Below the pieces are notes generated by a model that did no database searches, was not told the DNA's origin, and saw nothing but the letters and a program-made list of their open reading frames with translations. The position numbers and the translations under genes are program-made. From the NCBI GenBank assembly GCA_046541355.1, contig JBKHDM010000031.1, positions 1 to 30,915 of the forward strand: a stretch of 30,915 nt of DNA, in the 5' to 3' direction. Of the stretch, positions 20,127 to 28,469 are shown piece by piece. The number at the start of each line of letters is the position of its first letter. The stretch's first letter is position 1. This DNA comes from CAYZHV01 sp046541355. Its GTDB lineage: Bacteria; Spirochaetota; Spirochaetia; DSM-27196; Alkalispirochaetaceae.

Positions 20127-21116
20127 TCAGGCGACACTGTCGAGGACCTCCCTTGGCACAGCCCCGAGGGCGTCCTTCAGTATCCGGGACCCCGGTTTGT
20201 CATCGGGAAGCGGCCCGCTGAGCCGCTGCTTCCAGCCCCGGGAGCCGGGTTGAGAGGCAAAGAGCCCGAGCATGTGTCGTATGACACTTCTAGGATGATA
20301 TCCCGCCTCCCCGGCCCGGTCAATGTAATCGAACATACCCTCCACCACCTCCCGACGGCTCGCCGAGGGCGCCTTGGTGCCGTTGATAATCCGGTCGGCC
20401 TCGCAGAAGATAAAGGGAGAATCATAGGCGGCGCGACCGACCATCACCGCGTCCACCCGGCGCAGATGCTCCTCCACCGCCTCCATGCTCTTGATGCCGC
20501 CGTTTATCTCGATCTCGAGGTGCGGCCGCTCCCCCTTGAGGGCGTAGACATCCTCGTAGCGCAGGGGCGGGATGTTCCGGTTCTCCTTCGGACTCAGCCC
20601 TTTGAGCACAGCTATCCGGGCGTGGACGGTAAAGCGGTCGGGCTTTGCCTCATCCACGGTATCGACGAACTCGAGCAGCTGCTCGTAACGTTCCCGCCCG
20701 TCGATCCCGATCCGGTGCTTTACGGTCACCCGCTTATCCGTCGCCGAGCGCATCGCCGCAACGATATCCCGGACCCGCTCGGGGGTAGCCATGAGACAGG
20801 CGCCGAAGTTACCCTCCTGCACCTTGTCGCTCGGGCAGCCGATATTGATGTTGTACTCGTCGTAGCCGTAGAGCTCGGCGACCTCGATAGCCCGGGCGAT
20901 CTGCTGCGGGTCGTCCCCGCCGAGCTGCAGGGCGATCGGGTGCTCCTCCGGGCTGAAGCCGAGCAGCTTGTCCCGGTCGCCGAGGAGTATCGCCACCGCG
21001 CTGACCATCTCCGTATACAGGAGGGTGTGGCGGGTAATGAGCCTCATGAAGTAGCGGTAATGCCTGTCGGTGTACTCCATCATCGGAGCCACGCTCAACG
21101 GGTAGGGACTACTCAA
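20127..21116 (-). CDS. dusA: tRNA-dihydrouridine synthase A
   Basis: A flavoenzyme of about 329 residues that reduces uridines 20/20a in the D loop of tRNA, using FMN and NADPH. The opening SVAPMMEYTDRHYRYFMR is characteristic of DusA. The catalytic cysteine is in NIGCPSDKVQ (about Cys94), followed by NFGACLMA, TVKHRIGID, FTVHAR and the FMN-phosphate loop around EINGGI...VDAVMVGRAAY. I chose the TTG at 21116 because GGAGGAGG lies 8 bases upstream and the start overlaps the mnmA stop (TTGAGTAG). Upstream options are ATG 21149 and GTG 21185, but they lack a ribosome-binding site and would lie deeper inside mnmA. It is coupled to mnmA as a tRNA-modification pair. Confidence 0.93.
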   Translation of the reverse strand: MSSPYPLSVAPMMEYTDRHYRYFMRLITRHTLLYTEMVSAVAILLGDRDKLLGFSPEEHPIALQLGGDDPQQIARAIEVAELYGYDEYNINIGCPSDKVQEGNFGACLMATPERVRDIVAAMRSATDKRVTVKHRIGIDGRERYEQLLEFVDTVDEAKPDRFTVHARIAVLKGLSPKENRNIPPLRYEDVYALKGERPHLEIEINGGIKSMEAVEEHLRRVDAVMVGRAAYDSPFIFCEADRIINGTKAPSASRREVVEGMFDYIDRAGEAGYHPRSVIRHMLGLFASQPGSRGWKQRLSGPLPDDKPGSRILKDALGAVPREVLDSVA

Positions 21117-22173
21117 GAATGGTTCCTCCTCCGAGACAGTACTCTCCATCGTAGAGTACGGCAAACTGACCCGGGGCGATACCACGGTCCGCCTCGTCCA
21201 GGGTGAGGTGGAGCTCCCCCGGGTTGTGCCCGCGCCGGACGGTTACCGGCGTGAGGACCGGGCCGTGGCGGAGTTTGGTGAGAAACCGGCCCTCCCCGGG
21301 CTCCTCGGTGAGCCAGGTGAGCTCGCCGATGGTGAGCTCCCGCCTCGAGCGCTCCGCCACCCGTTCCGCGTGGGCTACGTAAACCACGTTCTCCTCAAAC
21401 TGCTTTTCCACAACGTACCACGGGCCGTTGCCGAGGCCGAGACCCTGCCGCTGGCCGATGGTGTAAAACCAGCTGCCCTGATGGGTGCCGAGGAGCCGCC
21501 CGGTTCCCGCCTCCCGGATCTCCCCGGGCCGCTGCCCGAGGTAGTAGCGGACAAACTCCGGATACTTGATCTTGCCGAGAAAGCAGATCCCCTGGCTGTC
21601 GGGGCGCTCCCGGTTGGGAAGCTCGAGCTCCTCGGCCCGGGAGCGGACCTCCCGCTTCTCCATGCCCCCGAGGGGAAAGGTGATCCGCCGCAGCTGCTGC
21701 TGAGAGAGGTGAAAGAGAAAGTAACTCTGGTCCTTTACCGGGTCCGGCGAGCGCCGCAGCCGGCGACGGCCGGCGCTGTCATCCTCGAGGATCGCATAGT
21801 GGCCGGAGGCGACGCGCTCCGCCTCTCCGTCGACCGCCTCGAGAAAGGCGCCGAACTTGATGCGCTGGTTGCAGAAAATATCGGGAGAGGGGGTACGCCC
21901 CTTTTTGAGCTCCTCGATGGTGTAGCTCACCACCCGGTCGTAGTACTCCCGCTGCAGCGGGACTACCTCGAGGGGCACTCCCGCCTGGGCACACACCTGC
22001 CGGGCGTAGGCGAGGTCCTCCTCCCAGGGGCAGTTGCCGAGGTAGGACAGCTCGTCCTCGAGCCAGATCTTGAGGTAGTAGGCGCGGATCCGCTGGTGAC
22101 CCGACTCTTTGAGTTTCCAGAGGGCGACGGAACTGTCCACACCCCCGGAAAGAAGACACGCTATATGTGACAT
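21109..22173 (-). CDS. mnmA: tRNA-specific 2-thiouridylase MnmA
   Basis: An enzyme of 354 residues that thiolates U34 of tRNA-Glu, -Gln and -Lys, using ATP and sulfur relayed from a cysteine desulfurase. The PP-loop is LSGGVDSS at 8-15. The two catalytic cysteines are Cys101 in FCNQRIKFG and Cys197 in SQGICFLG, matching Cys102 and Cys199 of the E. coli enzyme. DQSYFL and GWFYTIGQR-type sequence (here GSWFYTIGQRQGLG) are also present. The ATG at 22173 gives the normal N-terminus (MSHIACLLSGGVDSS). The frame is open for 41 more codons, but that part overlaps the divergent promoter region and does not look like MnmA. The 3' end overlaps dusA by 8 bases. Confidence 0.95.
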   Translation of the reverse strand: MSHIACLLSGGVDSSVALWKLKESGHQRIRAYYLKIWLEDELSYLGNCPWEEDLAYARQVCAQAGVPLEVVPLQREYYDRVVSYTIEELKKGRTPSPDIFCNQRIKFGAFLEAVDGEAERVASGHYAILEDDSAGRRRLRRSPDPVKDQSYFLFHLSQQQLRRITFPLGGMEKREVRSRAEELELPNRERPDSQGICFLGKIKYPEFVRYYLGQRPGEIREAGTGRLLGTHQGSWFYTIGQRQGLGLGNGPWYVVEKQFEENVVYVAHAERVAERSRRELTIGELTWLTEEPGEGRFLTKLRHGPVLTPVTVRRGHNPGELHLTLDEADRGIAPGQFAVLYDGEYCLGGGTILE

Positions 22174-22289
22174 TGGACTCTGACTGACATCGGCTGGATT
22201 GCCTCCTATCTTTCGGGAAGCAGGAGTACTATATTCAAAAAGAGACGGTATGAAAAGGGGATCCGTCCCCCACGCATTGGAGGAGAACG

Positions 22290-22802
22290 TTGGCAACTCA
22301 ACTGATCAGCTTGCTCTACCACGAGGTGGAGGACCTGGAGTTCTGGTATCCGACCCTCCGCCTCAGGGAGGCGGGGGCGACGGTGGTCGTGGCGGGGGAG
22401 GCGGCCGGCAGGCAGTACATCGGCAAGTACGGCGTGCCGGCGGAGGCGCAGGTCGGCTTCGACGATCTCGACCCCGGGGAGTACGACGGCATACTCGTCC
22501 CCGGCGGCTGGGCCCCGGACAAGCTGCGACGCTTTCCCTCGGTCCTCGAGCTGGTACGAAAGATGAACGATGAGGGTAAGATCATCGGAGAGATCTGTCA
22601 CGCCGGATGGGTTCTCATTTCGGCGGGGATCCTCGAGGGACGAAAGGTCACCAGCACCCCGGGGATAAAGGACGATATGGTGAACGCGGGAGCGGTCTGG
22701 CTCGACGAGCCGGTAGTGGTGGATCGCAACATCGTCTCCTCCCGTCGCCCCCCGGATCTCCCGGAGTACGCAAAGGCGCTGTTGAAAGCTCTCGGCCTTT
22801 AG
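22290..22802 (+). CDS. DJ-1/PfpI family protein (putative protease or deglycase)
   Basis: A protein of 170 residues with the flavodoxin-like fold of the PfpI/DJ-1 superfamily. Landmarks: Glu12 in the YHEVEDLEFWYP segment, the strand DGILVPGGWAPDKLR, and the nucleophile elbow EICHAGWVLISAG with Cys103-His104, the catalytic pair in PfpI-type members. Homologues are reported as peptidases or as glyoxal-adduct deglycases; the sequence alone does not decide. It starts with TTG at 22290, supported by GGAGGAG 5 bases upstream. It is transcribed divergently from mnmA and ends 94 bases before the mevalonate operon, in the same direction. Confidence 0.9.
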   Translation: MATQLISLLYHEVEDLEFWYPTLRLREAGATVVVAGEAAGRQYIGKYGVPAEAQVGFDDLDPGEYDGILVPGGWAPDKLRRFPSVLELVRKMNDEGKIIGEICHAGWVLISAGILEGRKVTSTPGIKDDMVNAGAVWLDEPVVVDRNIVSSRRPPDLPEYAKALLKALGL

Positions 22803-22822
22803 TGCAAAGTTTTGCCTCCTGT

Positions 22823-22851
22823 TTGCCGAAGAGTCTGGTTACCGATATATT
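22823..22851 (+). promoter_or_regulatory. Promoter of the mevalonate operon
   Basis: -35 TTGCCG (four of six), a 17-base spacer, and -10 TATATT (five of six). Transcription would start near 22858, about 39 bases before the first ATG. It is the best-scoring promoter found in the gap after the PfpI-type gene. Confidence 0.6.
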
Positions 22852-22896
22852 GAGTGGCAGCCTTTCGGGGCAGATCTAAGGGAGGAGCAGTAGTAC

Positions 22897-24171
22897 ATGT
22901 CTGAAACCAGGGTGGGGATAGACGACCTCGCGCTCTATATTCCGGCTCCGAAGATCGACCTGCACCAGCTGGTGGAACGGCGGGGGCGGGAAGAGCCGAG
23001 GCTCGAACGGCGGCTCCAGCGCGCCCTTCAGACAACCGGGCAGGAAGCGATACGGTTTCCCGAGCCCTGGGAGGACAGCGCCACCCTCGCCGCCCAGGCG
23101 GCCCATGAGCTCCTCGAGCGTGGCAAGGAGAGATGGGACCCGCAGCGGGTGCGCTACATCGCCGTCGGCACCGAGACATCCGTGGACATGTCCAAACCGA
23201 TAGCCGCCTACGTGGAGGGGATGCTCCAGCAGTCCGGGGACGGCATAACAAACGCTCTGTCTACCTTTCAGGTGCAGCACGCCTGCGCCGGGGGCACCAT
23301 CTCTCTCCTGAGCGTTTCCGCCCTGCTCAAGGTCGCGGGGAACCCTGAGGAGAGCGGCGTGGTGATCTGCTCCGACATCGCCCGGTACGAGACCCCCTCC
23401 ACCGCCGAGGTCACCCAGGGAGCGGGGGCTGTGGCGATGCGGGTCTCCCTCGATCCTCAGCTCCTCGATCTCGACCTCAGGTCCCAGGGCTACAGCTCCC
23501 AGGACGTTGATGATTTCTTTCGCCCCCTCGGCTCGGTAACCGCCCGGGTAAAGGGCGGCTACTCCGTCCAGTGCTACCATGAGGCGTTCGAGGCAGCCTT
23601 TGACGACCACTGCGCTCGTCTCGGAGTGGAACCCGGTAAACGGCTCGAAGAGATAGATCTCTTTGTTCTCCACGTCCCCTTTTACAACATGGCGTACGCC
23701 GGACTTAAAAAGCTCGCGGAAAAGAAGCTCTCCCTCTCGGAGGAGGAGGCGACGGCGTTTGTGGAAGGAAAGGGGTTTGTCAGCGGCATCGAGCCGACTA
23801 CCCGGATCGGAAACATCTACTCCGGCTCCGCCTACATGGCGATGTACTTTCTCCTCGCCGACGAGTACCGCAAGCACGGCGACCAGATCGTCGGCAAGGA
23901 GCTGCTCCTGGTCTCCTACGGCTCGGGAAACACCATGAGCGTGATCAGCGCCACCGTAGCCGAAGGCGCGCCGGGGGTGATACGCCGCTGGAACACCCAG
24001 GATGTCTTTGACCGCGCCCGGGAGAGCAGCTTTGACGAGTACGAACGGTGGGTGTCGGACAACGGCTACCATCAGGATACGCTGGAAATTGATCACACCG
24101 CCGCCCCCGCCGGGACCTACCGCTTTGTCGGCATCCGGGAGGACGGCTACCGTCTCTACCAGTACCAGTAG
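22897..24171 (+). CDS. mvaS: Hydroxymethylglutaryl-CoA synthase
   Basis: Condenses acetyl-CoA with acetoacetyl-CoA to HMG-CoA, the committed first step of the mevalonate route. 424 residues, thiolase fold. The catalytic triad is visible: Glu93 in GTETSVDMSK, Cys130 in VQHACAGGT (acyl-enzyme) and His259 in LHVPFYNM. These align with Glu79, Cys111 and His233 of the Staphylococcus enzyme. Close to the C-terminus, SYGSGN matches the usual YGSG substrate loop. The ribosome-binding site is GGGAGGAG, 11 bases before the ATG. It is the first gene of the six-gene operon; the next starts 3 bases after its stop. Confidence 0.96.
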   Translation: MSETRVGIDDLALYIPAPKIDLHQLVERRGREEPRLERRLQRALQTTGQEAIRFPEPWEDSATLAAQAAHELLERGKERWDPQRVRYIAVGTETSVDMSKPIAAYVEGMLQQSGDGITNALSTFQVQHACAGGTISLLSVSALLKVAGNPEESGVVICSDIARYETPSTAEVTQGAGAVAMRVSLDPQLLDLDLRSQGYSSQDVDDFFRPLGSVTARVKGGYSVQCYHEAFEAAFDDHCARLGVEPGKRLEEIDLFVLHVPFYNMAYAGLKKLAEKKLSLSEEEATAFVEGKGFVSGIEPTTRIGNIYSGSAYMAMYFLLADEYRKHGDQIVGKELLLVSYGSGNTMSVISATVAEGAPGVIRRWNTQDVFDRARESSFDEYERWVSDNGYHQDTLEIDHTAAPAGTYRFVGIREDGYRLYQYQ

Positions 24172-24174
24172 TCC

Positions 24175-25278
24175 ATGAACCATCCGGAAGATCAATCTCA
24201 ACCGGAAGATCTGTCCACCCGCAAGACCAGACACCTCGAAATCTGCATCGACGCGGAGCGGTTCGAGGTGGAGACCGGGCGGAGTCGATTCGACGAGGTC
24301 CATCTCCTCCACCGCTCCCTGCCGGAGATCGACGAGGCCCGGATAGATACCTCCACCACCTTTCTCGGAAAGAGCGTGCGCATGCCGCTGTTTGTCTCCT
24401 CCATGACCGGCGGCTCCGCCGCGGGTTACCAGGCGAACAAACAGCTCGCCGAAGCGGCTGAGCAGCTCGGCATCCCCGTCGGGATGGGCTCGATCCGCAT
24501 CCTCTTTCGTAAACCCGAGGTTCTCGAGCACTTCCAGCTCAAGCGCTTCGCCCCGTCGGTGCCGGTCTTTGCGAACATCGGGGGGGTGCAGCTTCCTTCG
24601 ATGGATCACGGGGAGATCTACCGTATCCTCGCGGCCCTCGAAGTCGACGGGATCGCGATCCATCTCAATCCGGGGCAGGAGCTCTTTCAGGTCGACGGGG
24701 ACCGGGATTTCTCCGGGATCCTCGAGGGGATCCGTCGGTTCTGCGCCTCCGCTCCGGTTCCGGTCATCGTCAAGGAGACCGGGTTCGGCATCTCTCCCGG
24801 GGAGGTGGAGACGCTCTTTGAGGCGGGGGCGAGCTACGTCGACCTCGCCGGGAGCGGCGGGACCAACTGGGCCCAGGTCGAGTCCTACCGGCTGAGCCCG
24901 GAAGAGCGCCTCGCCGCCCAGGAGTTCGGTGACTGGGGCGCCCCGACCGCCCTGCTTCTCGCCGCCCTCGGGCGCAACCGAACCGGGGTCCTCGCCTCGG
25001 GAGGGGTTCGTACCGGGATGGATCTGCTGCGATCCCTCGCCCTCGGGGCGGAGCTTGCCGGAACCGCCCTCCCCTTTATCCGGGCGGTCCACTCCCGGGG
25101 CGTGGAGGGGGCGGTCGCCTACGGACGACGGGTAGAAAAGGTGCTGCGCACGGGCATGCTCCTCACCGGTACCGCCCGGGTCGAGGAGCTCAGAGCGGCT
25201 CCTCTCTGGCTCTCCGAAGCGCTTAAAGCGGACGCCCGCGCCTTGAGCCGGGCGGCGAGGGGCGAGGGCGCGGAGTGA
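24175..25278 (+). CDS. fni: Isopentenyl-diphosphate delta-isomerase, type 2 (FMN)
   Basis: Interconverts isopentenyl and dimethylallyl diphosphate using reduced FMN; end step of this operon's pathway. 367 residues, TIM barrel. Features: RKTRHLEIC at 16-24 (the RK..H start of type 2 enzymes), SSMTGGSAAG for FMN contact, the GMGSIR stretch near 104-109, ANIGGVQL, HLNPGQELFQ with the substrate-binding HLN..QE segment, VKETGFG, AGSGGTNW and the FMN-phosphate loop SGGVRTG near 269-275. It is unrelated to type 1 isomerase. The gene lies between mvaS and mvaA, and its stop overlaps the mvaA start (GTGA). Confidence 0.95.
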   Translation: MNHPEDQSQPEDLSTRKTRHLEICIDAERFEVETGRSRFDEVHLLHRSLPEIDEARIDTSTTFLGKSVRMPLFVSSMTGGSAAGYQANKQLAEAAEQLGIPVGMGSIRILFRKPEVLEHFQLKRFAPSVPVFANIGGVQLPSMDHGEIYRILAALEVDGIAIHLNPGQELFQVDGDRDFSGILEGIRRFCASAPVPVIVKETGFGISPGEVETLFEAGASYVDLAGSGGTNWAQVESYRLSPEERLAAQEFGDWGAPTALLLAALGRNRTGVLASGGVRTGMDLLRSLALGAELAGTALPFIRAVHSRGVEGAVAYGRRVEKVLRTGMLLTGTARVEELRAAPLWLSEALKADARALSRAARGEGAE

Positions 25279-26549
25279 AGGAGCTACCCAGGAGTTTTCG
25301 AAAGCTTACTCCAGCCGAGCGCCGGGAGGCGGTGCGCCTGCTCGCCCCGGGGGAGGAGCGGCAGTGGAGGCTCCTCGCCCCGAATGAGGAGATCTCCGAC
25401 CTCGCCGAGGTGATGGTCGAGTCCGCTCTCGGAGCTGTTCCCCTACCCCTCGGGGTCGCCGAGAACATCCTCGTCGACCGCGTCCTCTACCAGGTGCCGA
25501 TGGCGGTGGAGGAGCCCTCGGTCATCGCAGCGGCGACCTACGCCGGGCGCCTGGTCTCCCGGAACGGCGGGTTTACGACCCGGGCGGATGAGCCGGTGAT
25601 GGTCGGGCAGCTCCTCCTCGAGGATGGTGGAAACGAGGCGGAGGAGGCGATCCACCGGGGTGAGCAGGCGATCCTCGAGGCGATGAGCCCCCACCTCGAG
25701 CGGATGAGCGCTCGCGGCGGAGGCTACCTCGGTCTGGCGACCCGGCGGCTTGCCGAGAGCCAACGGCTGCTCCTGGAGTTCTATCTCGACGTGAGAAACG
25801 CCATGGGGGCAAACATCGTCAACAGCGCCGCCGAGGCTGCGCGACCGGTGGTCGAGAAGCTCACCGGATCCCGGGTTCTCATGGCGATTCTCTCCAACTC
25901 CGCCCACAGACGCCTTGCGAGCGCCTCTTTTACCCTGCCCGAGAGCGCCTTGCGGCGGGGAGAGATCTCCGGAGGCGAGATGGCGCGACGGATCGTCGCG
26001 GCCAACGAGTTTGCCCGGGAGGATCGGGACCGGGCGGTCACCCACAACAAGGGGATCATGAACGGCATTACCGCCGTGGTTCTCGCAACGGGTAACGATA
26101 CCCGGGCGGTCGAGGCGGGGGCCCACGCCTGGGCCTCGAGGGACGGCGCCTACCGCGCCCTGACCAGCTACAGCCTCGAAGGAGAGTACCTCCACGGGAG
26201 CCTCGAGCTCCCCCTCGCCGTCGGGACTGTCGGCGGTGCCGTCGGCTTCCATCCGGTCGCCCAGCTCTCCACACAGCTGCTGTCGGCAAACCTCGAAAAC
26301 CCGATTACCGCCCAGGGGCTCGCCAGGGTCGCCGTCGCCGTCGGCCTCGCCCAGAACCTCGCCGCCCTCTCCGCCCTTGTGGGCGAGGGGATCCAGGCGG
26401 GGCATATGCGGCTCCACGCCAAGCGCCTCGCCTGGAAGGCCGGGGCGACGGGCGGGGAGATTCCAGCCCTCGCCCAACGGGTAGCCGAGGAGGGGATCTT
26501 CAACCTCGAGCAGGCCGAAGAGCTGCTCAAAGAGCAGAGGGAGGGCTGA
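25275..26549 (+). CDS. mvaA: Hydroxymethylglutaryl-CoA reductase, class II (degradative-type fold)
   Basis: Reduces HMG-CoA to mevalonate with two NAD(P)H. 424 residues without membrane segments, as in bacterial class II enzymes. Catalytic residues: Glu79/80 in MAVEEPSVIAAA, Lys259 in THNKGIMNGI, Asp275 in TGNDTRAVEAGAHAWA, and His377 in AGHMRLHAKR. The mobile C-terminal helix region follows. The start is GTG at 25275, four bases shared with the fni stop, a typical coupled pair. Coenzyme preference cannot be read confidently from the sequence. In this operon it works in the synthetic direction. Confidence 0.95.
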   Translation: MKELPRSFRKLTPAERREAVRLLAPGEERQWRLLAPNEEISDLAEVMVESALGAVPLPLGVAENILVDRVLYQVPMAVEEPSVIAAATYAGRLVSRNGGFTTRADEPVMVGQLLLEDGGNEAEEAIHRGEQAILEAMSPHLERMSARGGGYLGLATRRLAESQRLLLEFYLDVRNAMGANIVNSAAEAARPVVEKLTGSRVLMAILSNSAHRRLASASFTLPESALRRGEISGGEMARRIVAANEFAREDRDRAVTHNKGIMNGITAVVLATGNDTRAVEAGAHAWASRDGAYRALTSYSLEGEYLHGSLELPLAVGTVGGAVGFHPVAQLSTQLLSANLENPITAQGLARVAVAVGLAQNLAALSALVGEGIQAGHMRLHAKRLAWKAGATGGEIPALAQRVAEEGIFNLEQAEELLKEQREG

Positions 26550-26550
26550 G

Positions 26551-27552
26551 ATGGAGAGCTTCGCCCTCGCCCACCCATCCCTCGCCCTCACCAAATACTG
26601 GGGCAAGGCGGAAGGGGGGATAAACCTCCCGGCAACTCCCTCTCTGGCGGTAACACTCCGGGAGCTCTACTCGATAAGCAGGTGCCGCCTCCTCCCGGCA
26701 GGGGCAAGAGACTCGGTCCGCCTCAACGGGGAGCCCCAGGGGCCGGACCGTTTCGAGCCGGTCTTCGAGGAGCTGCGCAGGCGTTCGGGCTACGAGGGCG
26801 CCTTCGACCTCGCAAGCGGTAACAACTTTCCCACCGCCGCAGGTCTTGCAAGCTCCGCAAGCGGCCTCGCCGCCCTTGTAACCGCCTGCGCCGGGGCGCT
26901 AAAAGCCCACCTGAGCCGGGAGGAGCTCTCGAGCCTCGCGCGGATCGGCTCAGGCTCCGCCGCCCGCTCGATCTACGGCGGGTTTACCCTCCTGCCCGCC
27001 GGCGCTGCCTCTGCGCGACCGGTGCTGAGCGAGACCGGCTGGCGGGAGTTCCGGATTATCGCCGTCGCCCTGCACACCGGAGCTAAGGCGATCTCCTCCC
27101 GGGAGGCGATGAGACGCAGCGTTGATAGCTCCCCCTACTTCTCCGCCTGGGTCGCGGACTCACAGGAGCTCACAAAAGCGGCCCTCGAGGCGGTGGAGGC
27201 CCGGGATATTCGCCGTCTCGGAGAGATCGCCCGGCAGAGCTACACCCGCATGTTTGCGACCATGTTCTCCGCCGACCCGCCGATAATCTACTGGCGCCCG
27301 GAGAGTGTGGCGATGATTCACACCCTCGAGGAGCTGCGCTCCCGGGGTCTTCCGGTCTGGGAGACGATGGACGCCGGGCCCCAGGTCAAGGTTATCCTCC
27401 TGGAGGAGCAGGTCGAAGAGGTGCTCCGGGAGCTCAAAGCGGCCTTTCCCGAGGCGGGGATGACCGTCTGCTCCCCGGGGCCCGGGGCGCAGCTGTTGCG
27501 TCCGCAGGATCTCTCGGATGAGGAGCGAGGACTCCTGGGAGAGGGGGGGTGA
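26551..27552 (+). CDS. mvaD: Diphosphomevalonate decarboxylase
   Basis: GHMP-fold enzyme that phosphorylates and decarboxylates mevalonate 5-diphosphate to isopentenyl diphosphate. 333 residues. Features: ALTKYWGK at 12-19 (lysines contacting substrate), INLPATPSLAV, the phosphate loop NFPTAAGLASSASG at 92-105, GSGSAARSIYGGF at 133-145, SREAM near 184, and the catalytic aspartate in TMDAGPQVK (Asp274). All are as expected for a true decarboxylase rather than a mevalonate 3-kinase. It starts one base after the mvaA stop and its own stop overlaps the next start codon. Confidence 0.95.
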   Translation: MESFALAHPSLALTKYWGKAEGGINLPATPSLAVTLRELYSISRCRLLPAGARDSVRLNGEPQGPDRFEPVFEELRRRSGYEGAFDLASGNNFPTAAGLASSASGLAALVTACAGALKAHLSREELSSLARIGSGSAARSIYGGFTLLPAGAASARPVLSETGWREFRIIAVALHTGAKAISSREAMRRSVDSSPYFSAWVADSQELTKAALEAVEARDIRRLGEIARQSYTRMFATMFSADPPIIYWRPESVAMIHTLEELRSRGLPVWETMDAGPQVKVILLEEQVEEVLRELKAAFPEAGMTVCSPGPGAQLLRPQDLSDEERGLLGEGG

Positions 27553-28469
27553 TGCAGAGGCTCTCAGCGCCGGGAAATCTGCTGCTCCTCGGGGAGTACG
27601 CGGTTACCGAGGCCGGGGGAGTTGGCGTCGCCCTCGGGGTCGCCCCCCGGGCGGTCGCAACCGTTGAGGATGCACCAGAGCCGGCGGTCGAAAGCGTTTT
27701 AGGCGGCAGGAGCGTCCACTGGCCGGAGGAACCCCTCGAGCTTGTCGACGCCCTCCTGCGGGAGCTCGAGGTCCGGGGCGAGGGGGTGGCGAACAGGCGG
27801 GTGACGGTGGATACCAGGGCGTTTCACGCCGGGTCGAGAAAACTCGGCTTTGGTTCGAGCGCCGCCGCCGCGGTCCTCCTCGCATCAGCGTTAAGCCCCT
27901 CCCGGCCCCCGGCGGAGCGGCTCTTTGATATCGCTGTCCAGGGACATCGACGGTTTCAGGGGGGCAGGGGCAGCGGCTATGATGTCGCCGCCTCCACCTA
28001 CGGTGGGATTATCCGTTTTACCGGAGGGGAGCGCCCGGAGGTCGAGCCGGTTACCCTCCCCTGGCTGCCACCCCTCTACGCCGTCCGGGGTGCCCGGGCG
28101 GTGGCAACAAAGGGAGCGATCGGCTCCTACACCGCCTGGAAGCGCTCGGAGCCGCGGGAGGCTCGGGAGTTTCTCCAGCGCTCCAACGAGCTGGTTTCGC
28201 GATTTCTCGCCGCCGGAAGCTGGGAAGAGGGGCGGGCTGTCCTCGTGGAGGCACAGCTTCTCGGCACCGCCGTCGGCAGGAGCATCGGTGTCGAGAGCAC
28301 CTTTGAGCTCGAAGGGCTCTCCGGTCCCGGGGCGCCCCTGGTCAAGGCGGTTGGTGCGGGAGCGGAAATGGGGATACTCTTTGACCCGGAAGGGGACGTT
28401 ACGGTGGTCGAGCAGCATGCGACAGTTCTACCAGTGGAAATCACCGCAGAGGGGCTCACGTGGGAGTAG
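27552..28469 (+). CDS. mvaK2: Phosphomevalonate kinase
   Basis: GHMP kinase of about 305 residues that phosphorylates mevalonate 5-phosphate. It starts with LSAPGNLLLLGEYAV, the GHMP N-terminal strand, and has the phosphate loop KLGFGSSAAAAV at about 97-108. GGRGSGYDVAASTYGG near 138-153 corresponds to the conserved third segment containing the active-site aspartate. It is shorter than many orthologues (about 340-450). I recognise it as PMK by GSGYD and by its operon position. Both GTG (27549) and ATG (27552) are possible starts; the ATG forms an ATGA-like overlap with the mvaD stop. Sequence divergence among PMKs is high, so the call leans partly on context. Confidence 0.9.
   Translation: MQRLSAPGNLLLLGEYAVTEAGGVGVALGVAPRAVATVEDAPEPAVESVLGGRSVHWPEEPLELVDALLRELEVRGEGVANRRVTVDTRAFHAGSRKLGFGSSAAAAVLLASALSPSRPPAERLFDIAVQGHRRFQGGRGSGYDVAASTYGGIIRFTGGERPEVEPVTLPWLPPLYAVRGARAVATKGAIGSYTAWKRSEPREAREFLQRSNELVSRFLAAGSWEEGRAVLVEAQLLGTAVGRSIGVESTFELEGLSGPGAPLVKAVGAGAEMGILFDPEGDVTVVEQHATVLPVEITAEGLTWE

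Noticed and set aside
22174..22296. 41-codon upstream extension of mnmA
   Set aside because: It crosses the divergent promoter region and overlaps the PfpI-type start; the MSHIACLLSGGVDSS start is standard for MnmA.
22876..25092. Minus-strand open frame of 738 codons opposite mvaS and fni
   Set aside because: It is the antisense of two well-identified genes, has no family motif and is rich in Gly/Arg/Pro as expected from G+C-rich shadow frames.
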